A stretch of DNA of 64,000 nucleotides from Polynucleobacter sp. JS-JIR-5-A7 (GTDB taxonomy: Bacteria; Pseudomonadota; Gammaproteobacteria; Burkholderiales; Burkholderiaceae). The notes under the pieces are model-generated. The model did no database searches, had not been told where the DNA came from, and saw nothing but the letters and a program-made list of their open reading frames with translations. Positions 25,982 to 35,682 of the stretch are shown here, in pieces. The stretch lies in assembly GCF_018687935.1 (NCBI RefSeq), contig NZ_CP061308.1:1916048-1980047 (forward strand), given 5' to 3'. Every line of letters begins with the position of its first letter. Position 1 is the stretch's first letter. The position numbers and the translations under genes are program-made.

Positions 25982-27410
25982 CTATATTTAAGATTTTTAC
26001 AGTTGCCGTGTCTCTTAATTGGCGCAACCAATCCTGATAAGCTTGCTCAAATTTTCTTTCCCGAATTGCAGCGCGAGCAAATTGCCGCTGCTTTTCAACA
26101 GTCAACTGGGCTTCGCGTCGTTCCAAGACTTGAATGAGATGCCAGCCAAATTCAGTCTTCACTGGGTTACTCACTTCGCCAATCTGCAAACGATTCATCG
26201 CTTGCTCAAACTCCGGAACCAAGTCTCCAGGCCCCATCCAACCTAGATCTCCACCATTTGGGGCAGAACCATCCTCTGAAAACTTTTTAGCCAACTCACT
26301 AAAATCTACAGTCTTTGCACGAACTTGATCACGATACCCAGCAAGACGTCGTTCTGCATCTTGATCGGTTAAACCAGCACGATTACGCAATAAGATATGT
26401 CGCGACAATGTTTGTGTAATAGGAATATTTTGCGGCGAGCTAGTTGAGACCTCCTGTGGGGCTACTTGCTGCTGTGGATTTGCGCTGACGACTGCAGCCC
26501 GACGATCCAATACTTTTAGCACATGGTATCCCGCAGGGCTTTTAACCACTCCATTGGCGACTTGGCCGCCACCAGTATTTCGAATCGCCTCATAAAATAG
26601 TTGAGGCAACCTATCGGGAGTTCGGTAACCTAAATCCTGAAACTTAATTTTAGGATTGTCTTTAGCCGCCATGGCGCCTAATTGCAAAAAATCTATGTCT
26701 CCTTTGGCATCGCGCAATAACTGCTCAGCCTTCTTTTTTGCCTCAGCCTGAGCGCCAACGCCCGCTGAAGCATCAACTGGAATAAAAATCTGTGCCACAT
26801 CAATTTCTTCTGCTTCGCTTTTAGCAGCAGGGGTTGAGCGGGGCGCTCCACCACCAACAGCACGGGTTCTCTCACCAATGAAATTATCAATTTCAGCATC
26901 AGAGATTTTAATCTTCCCCTCTACTTCACGTTCACGATATCGGCTAACGATAATATCGTCACGTAACATCTGTTTATATTTCTCAAATGAGGTACCGGAT
27001 GCAACTACCTTCTCTTTAAATTCTGCATAACTAAGTTTATTTTTTGCAGCAATATCACCAATAATTTTATCGAGCTCTTTGTTAGTGACAACGACACCCT
27101 CTTGCTCGGCATTTTGCAGCTGAATTTTTTCAATAATGAGGCGCTCAAGAATAATTTTACGTATTGATCCATCATCAGGCAACTTGGCGCCCTGCTTTTT
27201 AAGGGCTGTAATACGATCATCAATTTCCTTGCGAGTGACATAACCAGTATTGACGACGGCAGCTACGCCATCAATATTTCGGATTTTGCTATCCGCCAAT
27301 ATATTTGCTTTTGATGCGTCTTGAGCACTAGCAATCCCTCCAATAAGAGATATCCCAAAAAAAATCACCGGGTAAATAAAAGGTTTCAACCTAATTCTGC
27401 AAAGCGTCAT
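25953..27410 (-). CDS. surA: Periplasmic chaperone/peptidyl-prolyl isomerase SurA
   Basis: This chaperone escorts outer-membrane beta-barrel proteins, including LptD, through the periplasm. The 485-residue precursor has a signal peptide with likely cleavage after IASA near residue 29. An N-terminal SurA chaperone region (about 45-190) and two parvulin domains follow (about 205-315 and 335-445, the second with a clear GGDLGWMGPGDLVPEFE). The start overlaps the lptD stop by 4 nt. Confidence 0.96.
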   Translation of the reverse strand: MTLCRIRLKPFIYPVIFFGISLIGGIASAQDASKANILADSKIRNIDGVAAVVNTGYVTRKEIDDRITALKKQGAKLPDDGSIRKIILERLIIEKIQLQNAEQEGVVVTNKELDKIIGDIAAKNKLSYAEFKEKVVASGTSFEKYKQMLRDDIIVSRYREREVEGKIKISDAEIDNFIGERTRAVGGGAPRSTPAAKSEAEEIDVAQIFIPVDASAGVGAQAEAKKKAEQLLRDAKGDIDFLQLGAMAAKDNPKIKFQDLGYRTPDRLPQLFYEAIRNTGGGQVANGVVKSPAGYHVLKVLDRRAAVVSANPQQQVAPQEVSTSSPQNIPITQTLSRHILLRNRAGLTDQDAERRLAGYRDQVRAKTVDFSELAKKFSEDGSAPNGGDLGWMGPGDLVPEFEQAMNRLQIGEVSNPVKTEFGWHLIQVLERREAQLTVEKQRQFARAAIRERKFEQAYQDWLRQLRDTATVKILNIDDSANSNPR

Positions 27411-29929
27411 TGATAATTCTCATATATGGATGGTGGGATGGGCTTTGAAGTTGGCATGTATCCAGGAACATTTAACTTCATAATATCAACTGGATTACTT
27501 CCGGCGCTAGCAAAGCCCCTAAATTCGATCTGGAAGAGGATTTGAGTGGTTGTGGTGGTCGATGTATTCAAGGCTTGGGAATAAGCTCCACGGAAAGTCC
27601 AGCAATCCCGCGTCCACTCCAAACCCACCAAAGTATTTAAGGTTCTGGTTGTTAAGGCATCATAACCCCAACGCCCCAAGACTGAAACTTCGCGCGTCAC
27701 TGGCCATTGGCCAGAAAAATTGTATTGATCGGTAGTGGTTGCTGAAGGGGTCGCAACCTGATTATTTTGTGTCGATGCCTGGATAGGTGGCGTCCACACA
27801 TTACGATAGCCAAAATTGAAGCTTCGCCCCGGAGTAGGCCGCCAACTTGCTCCAACCGTAGTTTGTACAAAGCGATTTAGTTGCGTATTGTATTGACCAA
27901 ACATATCAGCGCTAAAGTTCCCCAGCAATCTAACTGACGCTGAACCCAAGGTATCAGAATAAGTTGTTGGATTGGCAATGTTGCCATTCAAGCCAACTTT
28001 CTGTCCCGTAAATTGCTGCTTTTGTGCCAGTGTCACATTAGCGCGCTCAGCACCGGAATAGGCTTCAATCATGCGACTGGTTAAACCCAATGTCGCCGCA
28101 TTATAATCTGCAACACGGTCATTACCAATAAAGGTATTAGCTGTGAAAATTTGCGAAACACCGAAACCTGCATCAGCAGTATCGAAGACTGGCGTATTAG
28201 CCTGACTTTGATATGGAGTAAAAGCATAAAACGCTCTTGGCTCCATGGTCAGCAACATATCGCGTCCGAAAAAACTTTTTAACTCAGAAGCTTCCCTCTC
28301 CAACGCCAATCCTGAATCTAAACTAAAGGTTGGAATCGTAAATCCCTGCGCATTAGGAACGCTTCCTGATACATAAGGTGTGGCGTTATAAGTATTAGAT
28401 TGAAAACTCACAGTGGGCGTAATGTGATAACCGGGGGTGATCTGTGGCAGGGCTAGCGACCCCTTCAATACCATTCTGTCTGCCTGGGTATAAGCGCCTG
28501 GAGGAGGCGCATTAAAGTTGCTTCCCAAAGCATAAGCAAAGCGGGTGTAGTCAGTCGATAATGTTGTTTTTGGCCCAGATGGTAGAGCCAAATACTTTCC
28601 GCTTGCATCTGATAATACTGGGCTTAATTGACTGTTATAAGCAGCAGTAATATTGGGCAATATATTGTATGGAGCCTGTACTAAATTATTGGGATCTGGT
28701 TGCAGTGTTTGAAAACTAGCTGCTTTAGCACCAACCGTCCAATTACTTAATTCACCAGTTAACTGTTTGGTAGTGCCAAGCTCTTGACGAAACTGACTGG
28801 TAACTTGCCCAGCAATACTTTGCGAAAAGTCAGTTGGATATAAACTATCAGAGACTCTAGCCATGTTTGCATATCCACTCCATGAGCCTGGCAACGGAGC
28901 ACCTCCGGGCCCAACACCACCCAAAAATACCTGTCTTTGTTGCCAATCGTATTTCCAACGATTAGTACCCGTCTGTTTGTCATAAGGTAAATATTCTCCC
29001 GTTGCTATGCCTGAATATTCCCTATCCAAGAAGCGGTAAGAAGCGCCCAACATAAATCCGCGGTGATTCATTTCGCGAGGTAATAATAATAGGTCGCGAT
29101 TAGGCGCGATATTGACATAATAAGGCTGAGTAATATCTAAACCATTATTTTTGCTGTAACCAACAACCGGGGCTAGCAAGCCCGAACGACGCTGACCACC
29201 TGTTGGCGCAGTAAAGTAAGGTAAATAAGCAATTGGTACGTCGAAGAAACGCATCACTCCATGTGTACCAACCATTTCTTTTTGTTCGTTGTCAATCTCC
29301 AAAGTACTTGCCGTGAAATACCAATCCATATTCTCTGGAGTACACGTAGTGTAAGTGGCCTTATCAAAAACAAAAATGTCAGTATTTTCAATTATTAATT
29401 TTTTTGCTGTGCCACTTCCACGAGTATCTCTAATCTCATAGGCAGGAGTGTCCATGGAGCCCTCGCGGGCATCAACTCTAAATTGTCCCTTAGGCCCTTT
29501 AAAGGAAGTATTGCCTTTGGATAACTCTGCATTACCAAGCAAGTCTGCAATATCAGTATCTGGGTTGTAGGTGATTTCGTCGGCTTTTAGAACGGCGCCA
29601 TTACGACGCATTTGCGCGCGTCCTTTCAGATGCATGTCGCGCTCAACCACACCATCAATCACATCACTAGAAGTAAAGGTAAGTGCTTCCCCATCGGCAA
29701 TTGACTTGCCTACTCGCAATTGATCATCTAGCTTGAGAACAGTCACATTTCCACGATCTGGTAAGAGCGTGAAATTTTGTGTCGCTTGTGAAACCGGGGG
29801 CAGCGCAGCAGGAGCTTGTGCTCTTGTCGGAAGCGCAACTTGAAGCAATATCGCCCCCAACATTACGCGCAGGGTGATGGCTAAAAAAAGAGGGGCGCAA
29901 AGGCCGGCGCGACGGCGATAATGACTCAT
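27407..29929 (-). CDS. lptD: LPS-assembly outer-membrane protein LptD
   Basis: This outer-membrane translocon inserts lipopolysaccharide into the outer leaflet. The 840-residue protein has a signal peptide, an LptA/OstA-like domain (about residues 75-190) and a long C-terminal barrel. One Cys in TYTTCTPENMDW and one in TRDCWTFRGAY near the C-terminus could form the inter-domain disulfide. E. coli has four cysteines, so this is a reduced set. It is the first gene of the operon. A TATAAT sits 17 nt upstream of its ATG. Confidence 0.95.
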   Translation of the reverse strand: MSHYRRRAGLCAPLFLAITLRVMLGAILLQVALPTRAQAPAALPPVSQATQNFTLLPDRGNVTVLKLDDQLRVGKSIADGEALTFTSSDVIDGVVERDMHLKGRAQMRRNGAVLKADEITYNPDTDIADLLGNAELSKGNTSFKGPKGQFRVDAREGSMDTPAYEIRDTRGSGTAKKLIIENTDIFVFDKATYTTCTPENMDWYFTASTLEIDNEQKEMVGTHGVMRFFDVPIAYLPYFTAPTGGQRRSGLLAPVVGYSKNNGLDITQPYYVNIAPNRDLLLLPREMNHRGFMLGASYRFLDREYSGIATGEYLPYDKQTGTNRWKYDWQQRQVFLGGVGPGGAPLPGSWSGYANMARVSDSLYPTDFSQSIAGQVTSQFRQELGTTKQLTGELSNWTVGAKAASFQTLQPDPNNLVQAPYNILPNITAAYNSQLSPVLSDASGKYLALPSGPKTTLSTDYTRFAYALGSNFNAPPPGAYTQADRMVLKGSLALPQITPGYHITPTVSFQSNTYNATPYVSGSVPNAQGFTIPTFSLDSGLALEREASELKSFFGRDMLLTMEPRAFYAFTPYQSQANTPVFDTADAGFGVSQIFTANTFIGNDRVADYNAATLGLTSRMIEAYSGAERANVTLAQKQQFTGQKVGLNGNIANPTTYSDTLGSASVRLLGNFSADMFGQYNTQLNRFVQTTVGASWRPTPGRSFNFGYRNVWTPPIQASTQNNQVATPSATTTDQYNFSGQWPVTREVSVLGRWGYDALTTRTLNTLVGLEWTRDCWTFRGAYSQALNTSTTTTTQILFQIEFRGFASAGSNPVDIMKLNVPGYMPTSKPIPPSIYENYQ

Positions 29930-29946
29930 GGATCCAGACCCGCCTT

Positions 29947-29952
29947 ATTATA
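29947..29952 (-). promoter_or_regulatory. Candidate -10 box of the lptD operon
   Basis: A perfect TATAAT on the minus strand ends 17 nt before the lptD ATG, implying a 5' leader of only about 10 nt. The -35 region would fall inside the first codons of the divergent amgK gene, where it reads GAACGT. That is a poor sigma-70 hexamer. Confidence 0.45.
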
Positions 29953-29962
29953 CGAATCGACC

Positions 29963-30964
29963 ATGACTGACGTTCGCTTATATACCCTTCGAAGCTGGCT
30001 AAAAGCCCTCCAGCCTAGCTGGCAATTAGATCTGGATACCTTAGCACCGGCCTCGGCGGATGCCAGCTTTCGGCGCTATTTTCGGGTTAAGTCGAAAAAC
30101 TCAAACTTTGCCAGCCTAATCATTATGGATGCCCCTCCCCAGCACGAGCCCTTGGATGCCTTTATCAAGGTTGATTTTTTACTCTCCGAGGCAGGTCTAA
30201 ATGTGCCTAAAATTTTGGAACAAAACACTGCTGAAGGCTTTCTTCTCCTAGGCGATCTTGGTAATAAAACATACCTGAGCGAACTAAGCGATAAAACAGC
30301 AAACCACCTTTATCAGGGTGCAACAGAAGCATTAGTGAAAATGCAGTTAGCAAGTAAGCCAGACGTTCTACCAAACTATGACCAAGCACTCTTGCAACGT
30401 GAATTAGATTTATTTCCAGAGTGGTATTTGAATAAACATCTTGGCATTAAATTAACAGGGCCACAACAAGGACAACTCGAGAAAATATTCGAGCTCATCC
30501 TTGAGAATAATCTTGCGCAAGCTAAGGTCTATGTACATCGCGATTATCATTCTCGCAACCTTATGGTGACTGAAGAAAATAATCCTGGCGTGTTAGATTT
30601 TCAAGATGCGGTGTATGGACCCATTACTTATGATGCCGCTTCTTTATGGCGCGATGCCTACATTGCTTGGCCAGAAGAACGAGTCATCGATTGGGTGATT
30701 AAATTTTGGGAAGAGGGTCGTAAAGCTGGCCTACCAATGCCGGATGACTTCGGGCAGTTCTATCGCGACTTTGAATGGATGGGTTTGCAACGTCATCTCA
30801 AAGTTCTTGGAATCTTTGCAAGACTCTTTCATCGTGATGGTAAAGACGGTTATCTCAAAGATATTCCTTTGGTATTGGAATATGCGATTGCCACCGCAAA
30901 TCGTTATATTGAGCTAAAACCATTGGCACGGATTTTAGAATCTACGCGTACCCATAAAGAATAA
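29963..30964 (+). CDS. amgK: N-acetylmuramate/N-acetylglucosamine kinase AmgK
   Basis: This aminoglycoside-phosphotransferase-fold kinase phosphorylates the anomeric hydroxyl of MurNAc and GlcNAc during wall recycling. The catalytic motif VYVHRDYHSRNLMV and the metal motif GVLDFQDAVYGP are present. I chose the ATG at 29963 (333 residues) over 29921, because the upstream start would overlap the lptD coding start and adds residues unlike the family. It is followed by murU after 10 nt, the pairing that defines the AmgK-MurU route in Pseudomonas. Confidence 0.9.
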   Translation: MTDVRLYTLRSWLKALQPSWQLDLDTLAPASADASFRRYFRVKSKNSNFASLIIMDAPPQHEPLDAFIKVDFLLSEAGLNVPKILEQNTAEGFLLLGDLGNKTYLSELSDKTANHLYQGATEALVKMQLASKPDVLPNYDQALLQRELDLFPEWYLNKHLGIKLTGPQQGQLEKIFELILENNLAQAKVYVHRDYHSRNLMVTEENNPGVLDFQDAVYGPITYDAASLWRDAYIAWPEERVIDWVIKFWEEGRKAGLPMPDDFGQFYRDFEWMGLQRHLKVLGIFARLFHRDGKDGYLKDIPLVLEYAIATANRYIELKPLARILESTRTHKE

Positions 30965-30974
30965 GTAGCAAATC

Positions 30975-31691
30975 ATGTCTAAGAGCAATCTTCTTCCTTG
31001 CTTTTTATTAGCCGCTGGTAGAGGCGAGCGTATGCGCCCTTTAACAGATAATTTACCTAAGCCTTTGCTCACCATTAAAAATAAATCATTGCTTGCGTGG
31101 CATCTAGAAGCACTAGCAAATGCGGGGATTGAAAAGGTGGTGATCAATCACGCATGGTTGGGTGAAAAGATTGAAGTCTCCTTAGGCGATGGGCATCAAT
31201 TTGGCCTTAATATCCAATACTCACCGGAAGGCACTGCTTTAGAAACCGCGGGCGGCATAGTCAAGGCGCTACCCATCCTTCAAGCTGAAGATTATTTTTT
31301 GGTGATCAATGGGGATGTATTTAGTCCGAACTTACCAGTGAGCAAAATTTTGGGGATAGCTTCTAAGTTAAGAAATGGCTCCAACAAAATCTTAGCTCAC
31401 CTCCTCCTAGTGCCAAACCCCAGTCACCATCCTGATGGTGACTTTTATCTTAAAGAGGCACAGGTAAACCCTCAGGATCCTGGAGGAGCTGAAAAGTTGA
31501 CCTTTTCAGGTATTGGCATCTACCACAAAGATCTCTTTAAGGATCTAGAAATGGGTATCTCAGCTAAGCTGGCGCCCCTCCTCAAAGCTGCCATGGCGCA
31601 AAATCAAGTGTCTGGTGAAAAATATGTCGGTCCGTGGCACGATGTAGGTACGCCACAACGCTTACAAGAGCTCAACGCAGCATATGAATAA
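30975..31691 (+). CDS. murU: N-acetylmuramate-alpha-1-phosphate uridylyltransferase MurU
   Basis: This 238-residue nucleotidyltransferase has the signature LLAAGRGERMRPLTDNLPKP near residues 11-30 and DVF as the metal site. It converts MurNAc-1-P to UDP-MurNAc, bypassing the fosfomycin-sensitive MurA/MurB steps in bacteria that have the pathway. It is paired with amgK upstream and overlaps pepP by 8 nt downstream. Confidence 0.92.
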   Translation: MSKSNLLPCFLLAAGRGERMRPLTDNLPKPLLTIKNKSLLAWHLEALANAGIEKVVINHAWLGEKIEVSLGDGHQFGLNIQYSPEGTALETAGGIVKALPILQAEDYFLVINGDVFSPNLPVSKILGIASKLRNGSNKILAHLLLVPNPSHHPDGDFYLKEAQVNPQDPGGAEKLTFSGIGIYHKDLFKDLEMGISAKLAPLLKAAMAQNQVSGEKYVGPWHDVGTPQRLQELNAAYE

Positions 31692-33048
31692 AACCGATAT
31701 TTATCAGCTTCGCAGAAATGCTTTAGCAAAACATATTTTTACTAAAACCGGTGGTGGCATTGCTGTCATTGCAACTGCGCCAGAGCTCGCACGTAATCGC
31801 GATAGCGACTTTCCTTATCGTCATGACAGTGATTTTTACTATCTCACAGGATTTGAAGAGCCCGGCGCAACCTTAGTAATGAAAGTTGCTAGCAGTGGAA
31901 AAAGTTATCAACTCGAGTCACATTTATTTTGTAGGCCCAAAGATCTCGAACGAGAAATTTGGGATGGCATTCGTTTAGGACCAGAAGCTGCGCCAGAAAT
32001 ACTGGGCATCGAGTTTGCGCATAGTAACCAAGAGCTTGATCAAAAGCTTGGTGAGTTATTAGCAGATCATGATGCTGTTTATGTGCGATTAGCCGAAAGT
32101 GCGGAGGCAGATCGACGTATACGCCACTGGATGAAACAAGTAAGAGGGCAAGCTCGCAGTGGCATCAACCCACCATCAGAATTTCATGATATTGAGACAC
32201 TGATTCATGAAATGCGCTTATTTAAAGATGTTCATGAAATCGAGATCATGCGGCGTGCTGCTGCGATCTCTGCAAGAGCACATATCCGTGCGATGCAAGC
32301 CTGTAAACCAGGGATGCGGGAGTATCAACTCGAAGCTGAATTAATTCATGAATTCCGCAACAGTGGCTCACAAAGTGTTGCCTACAACAGTATTGTTGCT
32401 GGTGGCGCCAACGCTTGCATCCTTCACTATCGCGCGAGCTCTACTGAATTACTAAGCGGTGAACTTTGTCTCATTGATGCTGGTTGCGAGTTAGATGGCT
32501 ATGCATCGGATATCACGCGCACATTTCCAGTCAATGGAAAATTTACCGGCCCACAACGTGCGCTCTATGACATTACCCTTGCGGCACAAGAAGCAGCCAT
32601 TGCAGTAACAAAACCGGGGAATACTTTCATGCAACCCCATGAAGCAGCACTCAAAGTGCTTACCCAAGGCTTACTCGATGAAAAACTTCTCAAACTTACA
32701 GAATTAGGTTCTTTGGAAAACGCCATTGAAACTGCCGCCTACCGCCGCTTCTATATGCATCGCACTTCCCATTGGCTGGGTATGGATGTTCATGACGTAG
32801 GTTCTTATCGCGAGTCAATGCCTAGCTCGCAAGAAGAAAAACCTTGGCGCATTCTAAAAAGTGGCATGGTCATCACCATCGAACCTGGCTTATATGTCAG
32901 ACCTGCGGACGATATCGATCAAGCGTTTTGGAATATTGGCATCCGCATTGAAGATGATGCTGTCATCACTGAATCAGGTTGTGAATTGATTTCTCGTGGC
33001 GCACCAGTTAAAGCTGATGAAATCGAAGCGCTCATGAAAAATAACTAA
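31684..33048 (+). CDS. pepP: Xaa-Pro aminopeptidase P
   Basis: This manganese-dependent metallopeptidase removes an N-terminal residue before proline. The 454-residue protein has a creatinase-like N-domain (to about 170) and a pita-bread catalytic domain. Metal ligands are visible as Asp in DAGCELDGYASDITRTFP, His in HRTSHWLGMDVHDVG and Glu in TIEPGLYV and IEDDAVIT. It lies in the amgK-murU-pepP-ubiH run with short spacings, and the UbiH-type gene follows by 3 nt, a pairing also seen in E. coli (pepP-ubiH). Confidence 0.95.
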   Translation: MNKTDIYQLRRNALAKHIFTKTGGGIAVIATAPELARNRDSDFPYRHDSDFYYLTGFEEPGATLVMKVASSGKSYQLESHLFCRPKDLEREIWDGIRLGPEAAPEILGIEFAHSNQELDQKLGELLADHDAVYVRLAESAEADRRIRHWMKQVRGQARSGINPPSEFHDIETLIHEMRLFKDVHEIEIMRRAAAISARAHIRAMQACKPGMREYQLEAELIHEFRNSGSQSVAYNSIVAGGANACILHYRASSTELLSGELCLIDAGCELDGYASDITRTFPVNGKFTGPQRALYDITLAAQEAAIAVTKPGNTFMQPHEAALKVLTQGLLDEKLLKLTELGSLENAIETAAYRRFYMHRTSHWLGMDVHDVGSYRESMPSSQEEKPWRILKSGMVITIEPGLYVRPADDIDQAFWNIGIRIEDDAVITESGCELISRGAPVKADEIEALMKNN

Positions 33049-33051
33049 AGA

Positions 33052-34209
33052 ATGAGTCCCAAAGACTGCGACATCTTGATTCATGGGGGCGGGCCTGTTG
33101 GGCTTGCCTGCGCTGCATGGATTTTACAAAAGTTTCCCGAAGCAAAACTGACGCTACTAGACCGTAATCCTGCCGATGACGCAGAGCTTGTAGCTGCTGA
33201 TAGTAGGGGTATTGCCCTTTCACATGGTAGCAAGCTCCTACTAGATACGATCCATGCATGGCCATCAGATTGTGCTGATATCCATCGTGTACATGTCTCG
33301 CAAGCAGGTCGCTTTGGTCGCGCACTCATGACACGCGAAGAGCTTCGTCAGGATGCACTTGGTCACATTATTCGTTATCGTGATATTCACATTACGCTTC
33401 GCCAAGCCTTAAGAAATATTCAGGTAAAGAGCCCGAATTTTATTTGGCAACATATTGATAGCAATGTTGAGCATGACTATATCAATGCTCAGTGCGTAGT
33501 CCACGCCGAAGGCGGACTCTTTAAAAAACAAGATTGGGTGGAATCTGGTCGAGACTATGGGCAATCAGCCTTAGTAGGATTAGTTGAAGTAGAAAATGCC
33601 ATACCTTATCAAGCCTGGGAGCGCTTTACTGCCGAAGGACCGCTGGCAGTATTACCGAGTCACTACGGGCCCAACATTCTTAATCTCGTTTGGTGTGGCT
33701 CACCAGAATCCTCACATCAACGTTTGCAATTTAGTGATGCTGAATTTTTAACATCCTTACAAAATGAATTTGGCTCACGCATTGGCCGTTTTCTCAAAAT
33801 TCAAGATCGTCGTTTATATGAACTTGGCCTGAACTATCGCAAACAAATTACTAAAGACCATGAAGTATGGATTGGCAATGCAGCTCAAGCTTTGCATCCT
33901 GTTGCAGGTCAAGGCTTGAACTTAGGTTTACGAGATGCTTACTTATTAGCGGAAAAATTGGCGGGGCTATTTTCCAGCGCGCTTGATCAGCAAACAGCAG
34001 TGCAGATTCAAAATACTTTGGAAAGTTATGCACAAAGTCGTAAAGCCGATAGAACCACAACGATTGGTTTGACAGACTTGATGGCAAGAGTATTCACCTC
34101 AAATCTCGCCCCCGTAGTTGTCGCTCGAGGATTGGCATTATCAGCCCTTCAGTGGCTTCCACCAGTCAAAACAGCCTTGGCTCGCCAGATGATGTTTGGC
34201 AGGCGCTAA
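33052..34209 (+). CDS. UbiH/UbiF-family FAD-dependent ubiquinone-biosynthesis hydroxylase
   Basis: This 385-residue flavoprotein monooxygenase has the dinucleotide motif ILIHGGGPVGLACA near residues 7-20. The second FAD motif IGNAAQALHPVAGQGLNLG is near 278-296, typical of the UbiH/UbiF/UbiI/UbiM group. It would hydroxylate a ring carbon of the ubiquinone precursor at the inner membrane. Its place after pepP fits UbiH, but sequence alone does not fix which position it hydroxylates. It ends before a strong hairpin terminator. Confidence 0.85.
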   Translation: MSPKDCDILIHGGGPVGLACAAWILQKFPEAKLTLLDRNPADDAELVAADSRGIALSHGSKLLLDTIHAWPSDCADIHRVHVSQAGRFGRALMTREELRQDALGHIIRYRDIHITLRQALRNIQVKSPNFIWQHIDSNVEHDYINAQCVVHAEGGLFKKQDWVESGRDYGQSALVGLVEVENAIPYQAWERFTAEGPLAVLPSHYGPNILNLVWCGSPESSHQRLQFSDAEFLTSLQNEFGSRIGRFLKIQDRRLYELGLNYRKQITKDHEVWIGNAAQALHPVAGQGLNLGLRDAYLLAEKLAGLFSSALDQQTAVQIQNTLESYAQSRKADRTTTIGLTDLMARVFTSNLAPVVVARGLALSALQWLPPVKTALARQMMFGRR

Positions 34210-34263
34210 GGGGCTTCAAAAGCCTTCAAACTCCAAACATTCAGTAGTTCATCTGAAGCAAGT

Positions 34264-34290
34264 AATCTGCCTAAAAAATAGGCAGATTTT
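34264..34290 (+). terminator. Rho-independent terminator between ubiH-type gene and dusB
   Basis: AATCTGCCTA and TAGGCAGATT form a perfect 10-bp stem around AAAAA, ending in TTTT. It separates the amgK-murU-pepP-ubiH run from dusB-fis. Confidence 0.75.
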
Positions 34291-34353
34291 GGTCTGACTG
34301 TGCTAAAGTGTCATGCTTTCCGCAAAATACTCACCGAGTCGCCCCCGCAATAG

Positions 34354-35370
34354 ATGAAGATTGGCCCTCATACCCTCGCAAATAGACTCTTTGTCGCGCC
34401 CATGGCAGGAGTAACAGATCGTCCATTCAGACAGCTTTGCAAGCAATTAGGTGCTGGGTATGCCGTCTCAGAAATGGTGGCTTCTAATGCCCTTTTGTGG
34501 AAAAGCGAAAAAACCCAACGTCGTGCCAATCACATTGGCGAATTCAAACCGATTGCAGTCCAAATTGCTGGTGCAGATCCCGCAATGATGGCTGCAGCAG
34601 CAAAAATGAATGTAGACCATGGTGCGCAAATTATCGACATCAATATGGGCTGCCCAGCAAAGAAAGTTTGTAACGTTGCTGCAGGCTCGGCACTACTCCG
34701 TGATGAACCACTTGTACAACAAATATTAGAAGCGGTTGTTAATGCAGTCGGCGTTGGCCCAGATGCAGTACCAGTGACTTTAAAAATTCGGACTGGCTGG
34801 GATCGTGAGCATAAAAATGCAATCGAGATTGCACGCCTTGCTGAAAATTCTGGCATCTCCATGCTTACCGTTCATGGCCGTACGCGTGCCGACCTTTATC
34901 TAGGTGAAGCAGAATATGAAACAATCACCGCCGTTAAAAACAGTGTGGATATTCCTGTGGTTGCGAATGGCGATATCAATAGCCCAGAAAAAGCTGTATT
35001 TGTTTTAGAAAGCACTGGTGCCGATGCCATCATGATTGGTCGTGCCGCACAAGGGCGCCCCTGGATCTTTCGTGAAATCAATCATTACTTAGAGACTGGT
35101 GGCAAGCTACCCACTCCAGAGATTAAAGAAATTCAGAAAATCATGAATGCCCATCTTTTAGATCACTATGAGTTCTACGGTGAACACATTGGCCTGCGCA
35201 CAGCCCGCAAGCATATCGGCTGGTATTGCAAAGGTTTGCGAGACTCACATGCTTTTCGTCAGCGCATGAATACTGCAGATGATTGCAAAACCCAATTACA
35301 AATGGTCAATGATTATTTTGATGAAATGAAATCTCATTCTGACCGCCTACTCTTTTTAGAAGCAGCCTAA
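34354..35370 (+). CDS. dusB: tRNA-dihydrouridine synthase DusB
   Basis: This FMN enzyme reduces uridines in the tRNA D-loop. The 338-residue protein opens with the family's KIGPHTLANRLFVAPMAGVT pattern. The catalytic Cys sits in INMGCPAKKVCNVAAGSAL near residue 100. C-terminal helices bind tRNA. It precedes fis by 43 nt, the classical dusB-fis operon. Confidence 0.96.
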   Translation: MKIGPHTLANRLFVAPMAGVTDRPFRQLCKQLGAGYAVSEMVASNALLWKSEKTQRRANHIGEFKPIAVQIAGADPAMMAAAAKMNVDHGAQIIDINMGCPAKKVCNVAAGSALLRDEPLVQQILEAVVNAVGVGPDAVPVTLKIRTGWDREHKNAIEIARLAENSGISMLTVHGRTRADLYLGEAEYETITAVKNSVDIPVVANGDINSPEKAVFVLESTGADAIMIGRAAQGRPWIFREINHYLETGGKLPTPEIKEIQKIMNAHLLDHYEFYGEHIGLRTARKHIGWYCKGLRDSHAFRQRMNTADDCKTQLQMVNDYFDEMKSHSDRLLFLEAA

Positions 35371-35413
35371 TTTTTCGACTTTAAGCACCAAATTCATATA
35401 TCAATTCATATTT

Positions 35414-35653
35414 ATGACCAATAAACACCCGATCACCGAATGCATTGAAACACAATTACAGGTTTACTTAAATGACCTCAAGGGTACGCCACCAAACGGC
35501 ATCTATCAAATGGTATTGGCTGTGGTAGAAAAACCAATGCTTGAACTCGTTATGCAACATGCCAAACAAAATCAATCTTTAGCTGCTCAGTACCTTGGCA
35601 TCAACCGCAATACCCTGCATAAGAAATTAGTTGAACATCAGCTCATTAAATAA
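35414..35653 (+). CDS. fis: Nucleoid-associated protein Fis
   Basis: This 79-residue protein has the Fis C-terminal HTH, seen in QNQSLAAQYLGINRNTLHKKL near residues 53-73. Fis bends DNA, activates stable RNA promoters and shapes the nucleoid. It is shorter than the 98-residue E. coli protein because the N-terminal beta-hairpin arm is reduced, as is usual in betaproteobacteria. It lies downstream of dusB and upstream of purH (29 nt). Confidence 0.94.
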   Translation: MTNKHPITECIETQLQVYLNDLKGTPPNGIYQMVLAVVEKPMLELVMQHAKQNQSLAAQYLGINRNTLHKKLVEHQLIK

Positions 35654-35682
35654 ACAGTTATTTATTAAACCTTCCAAAACTT

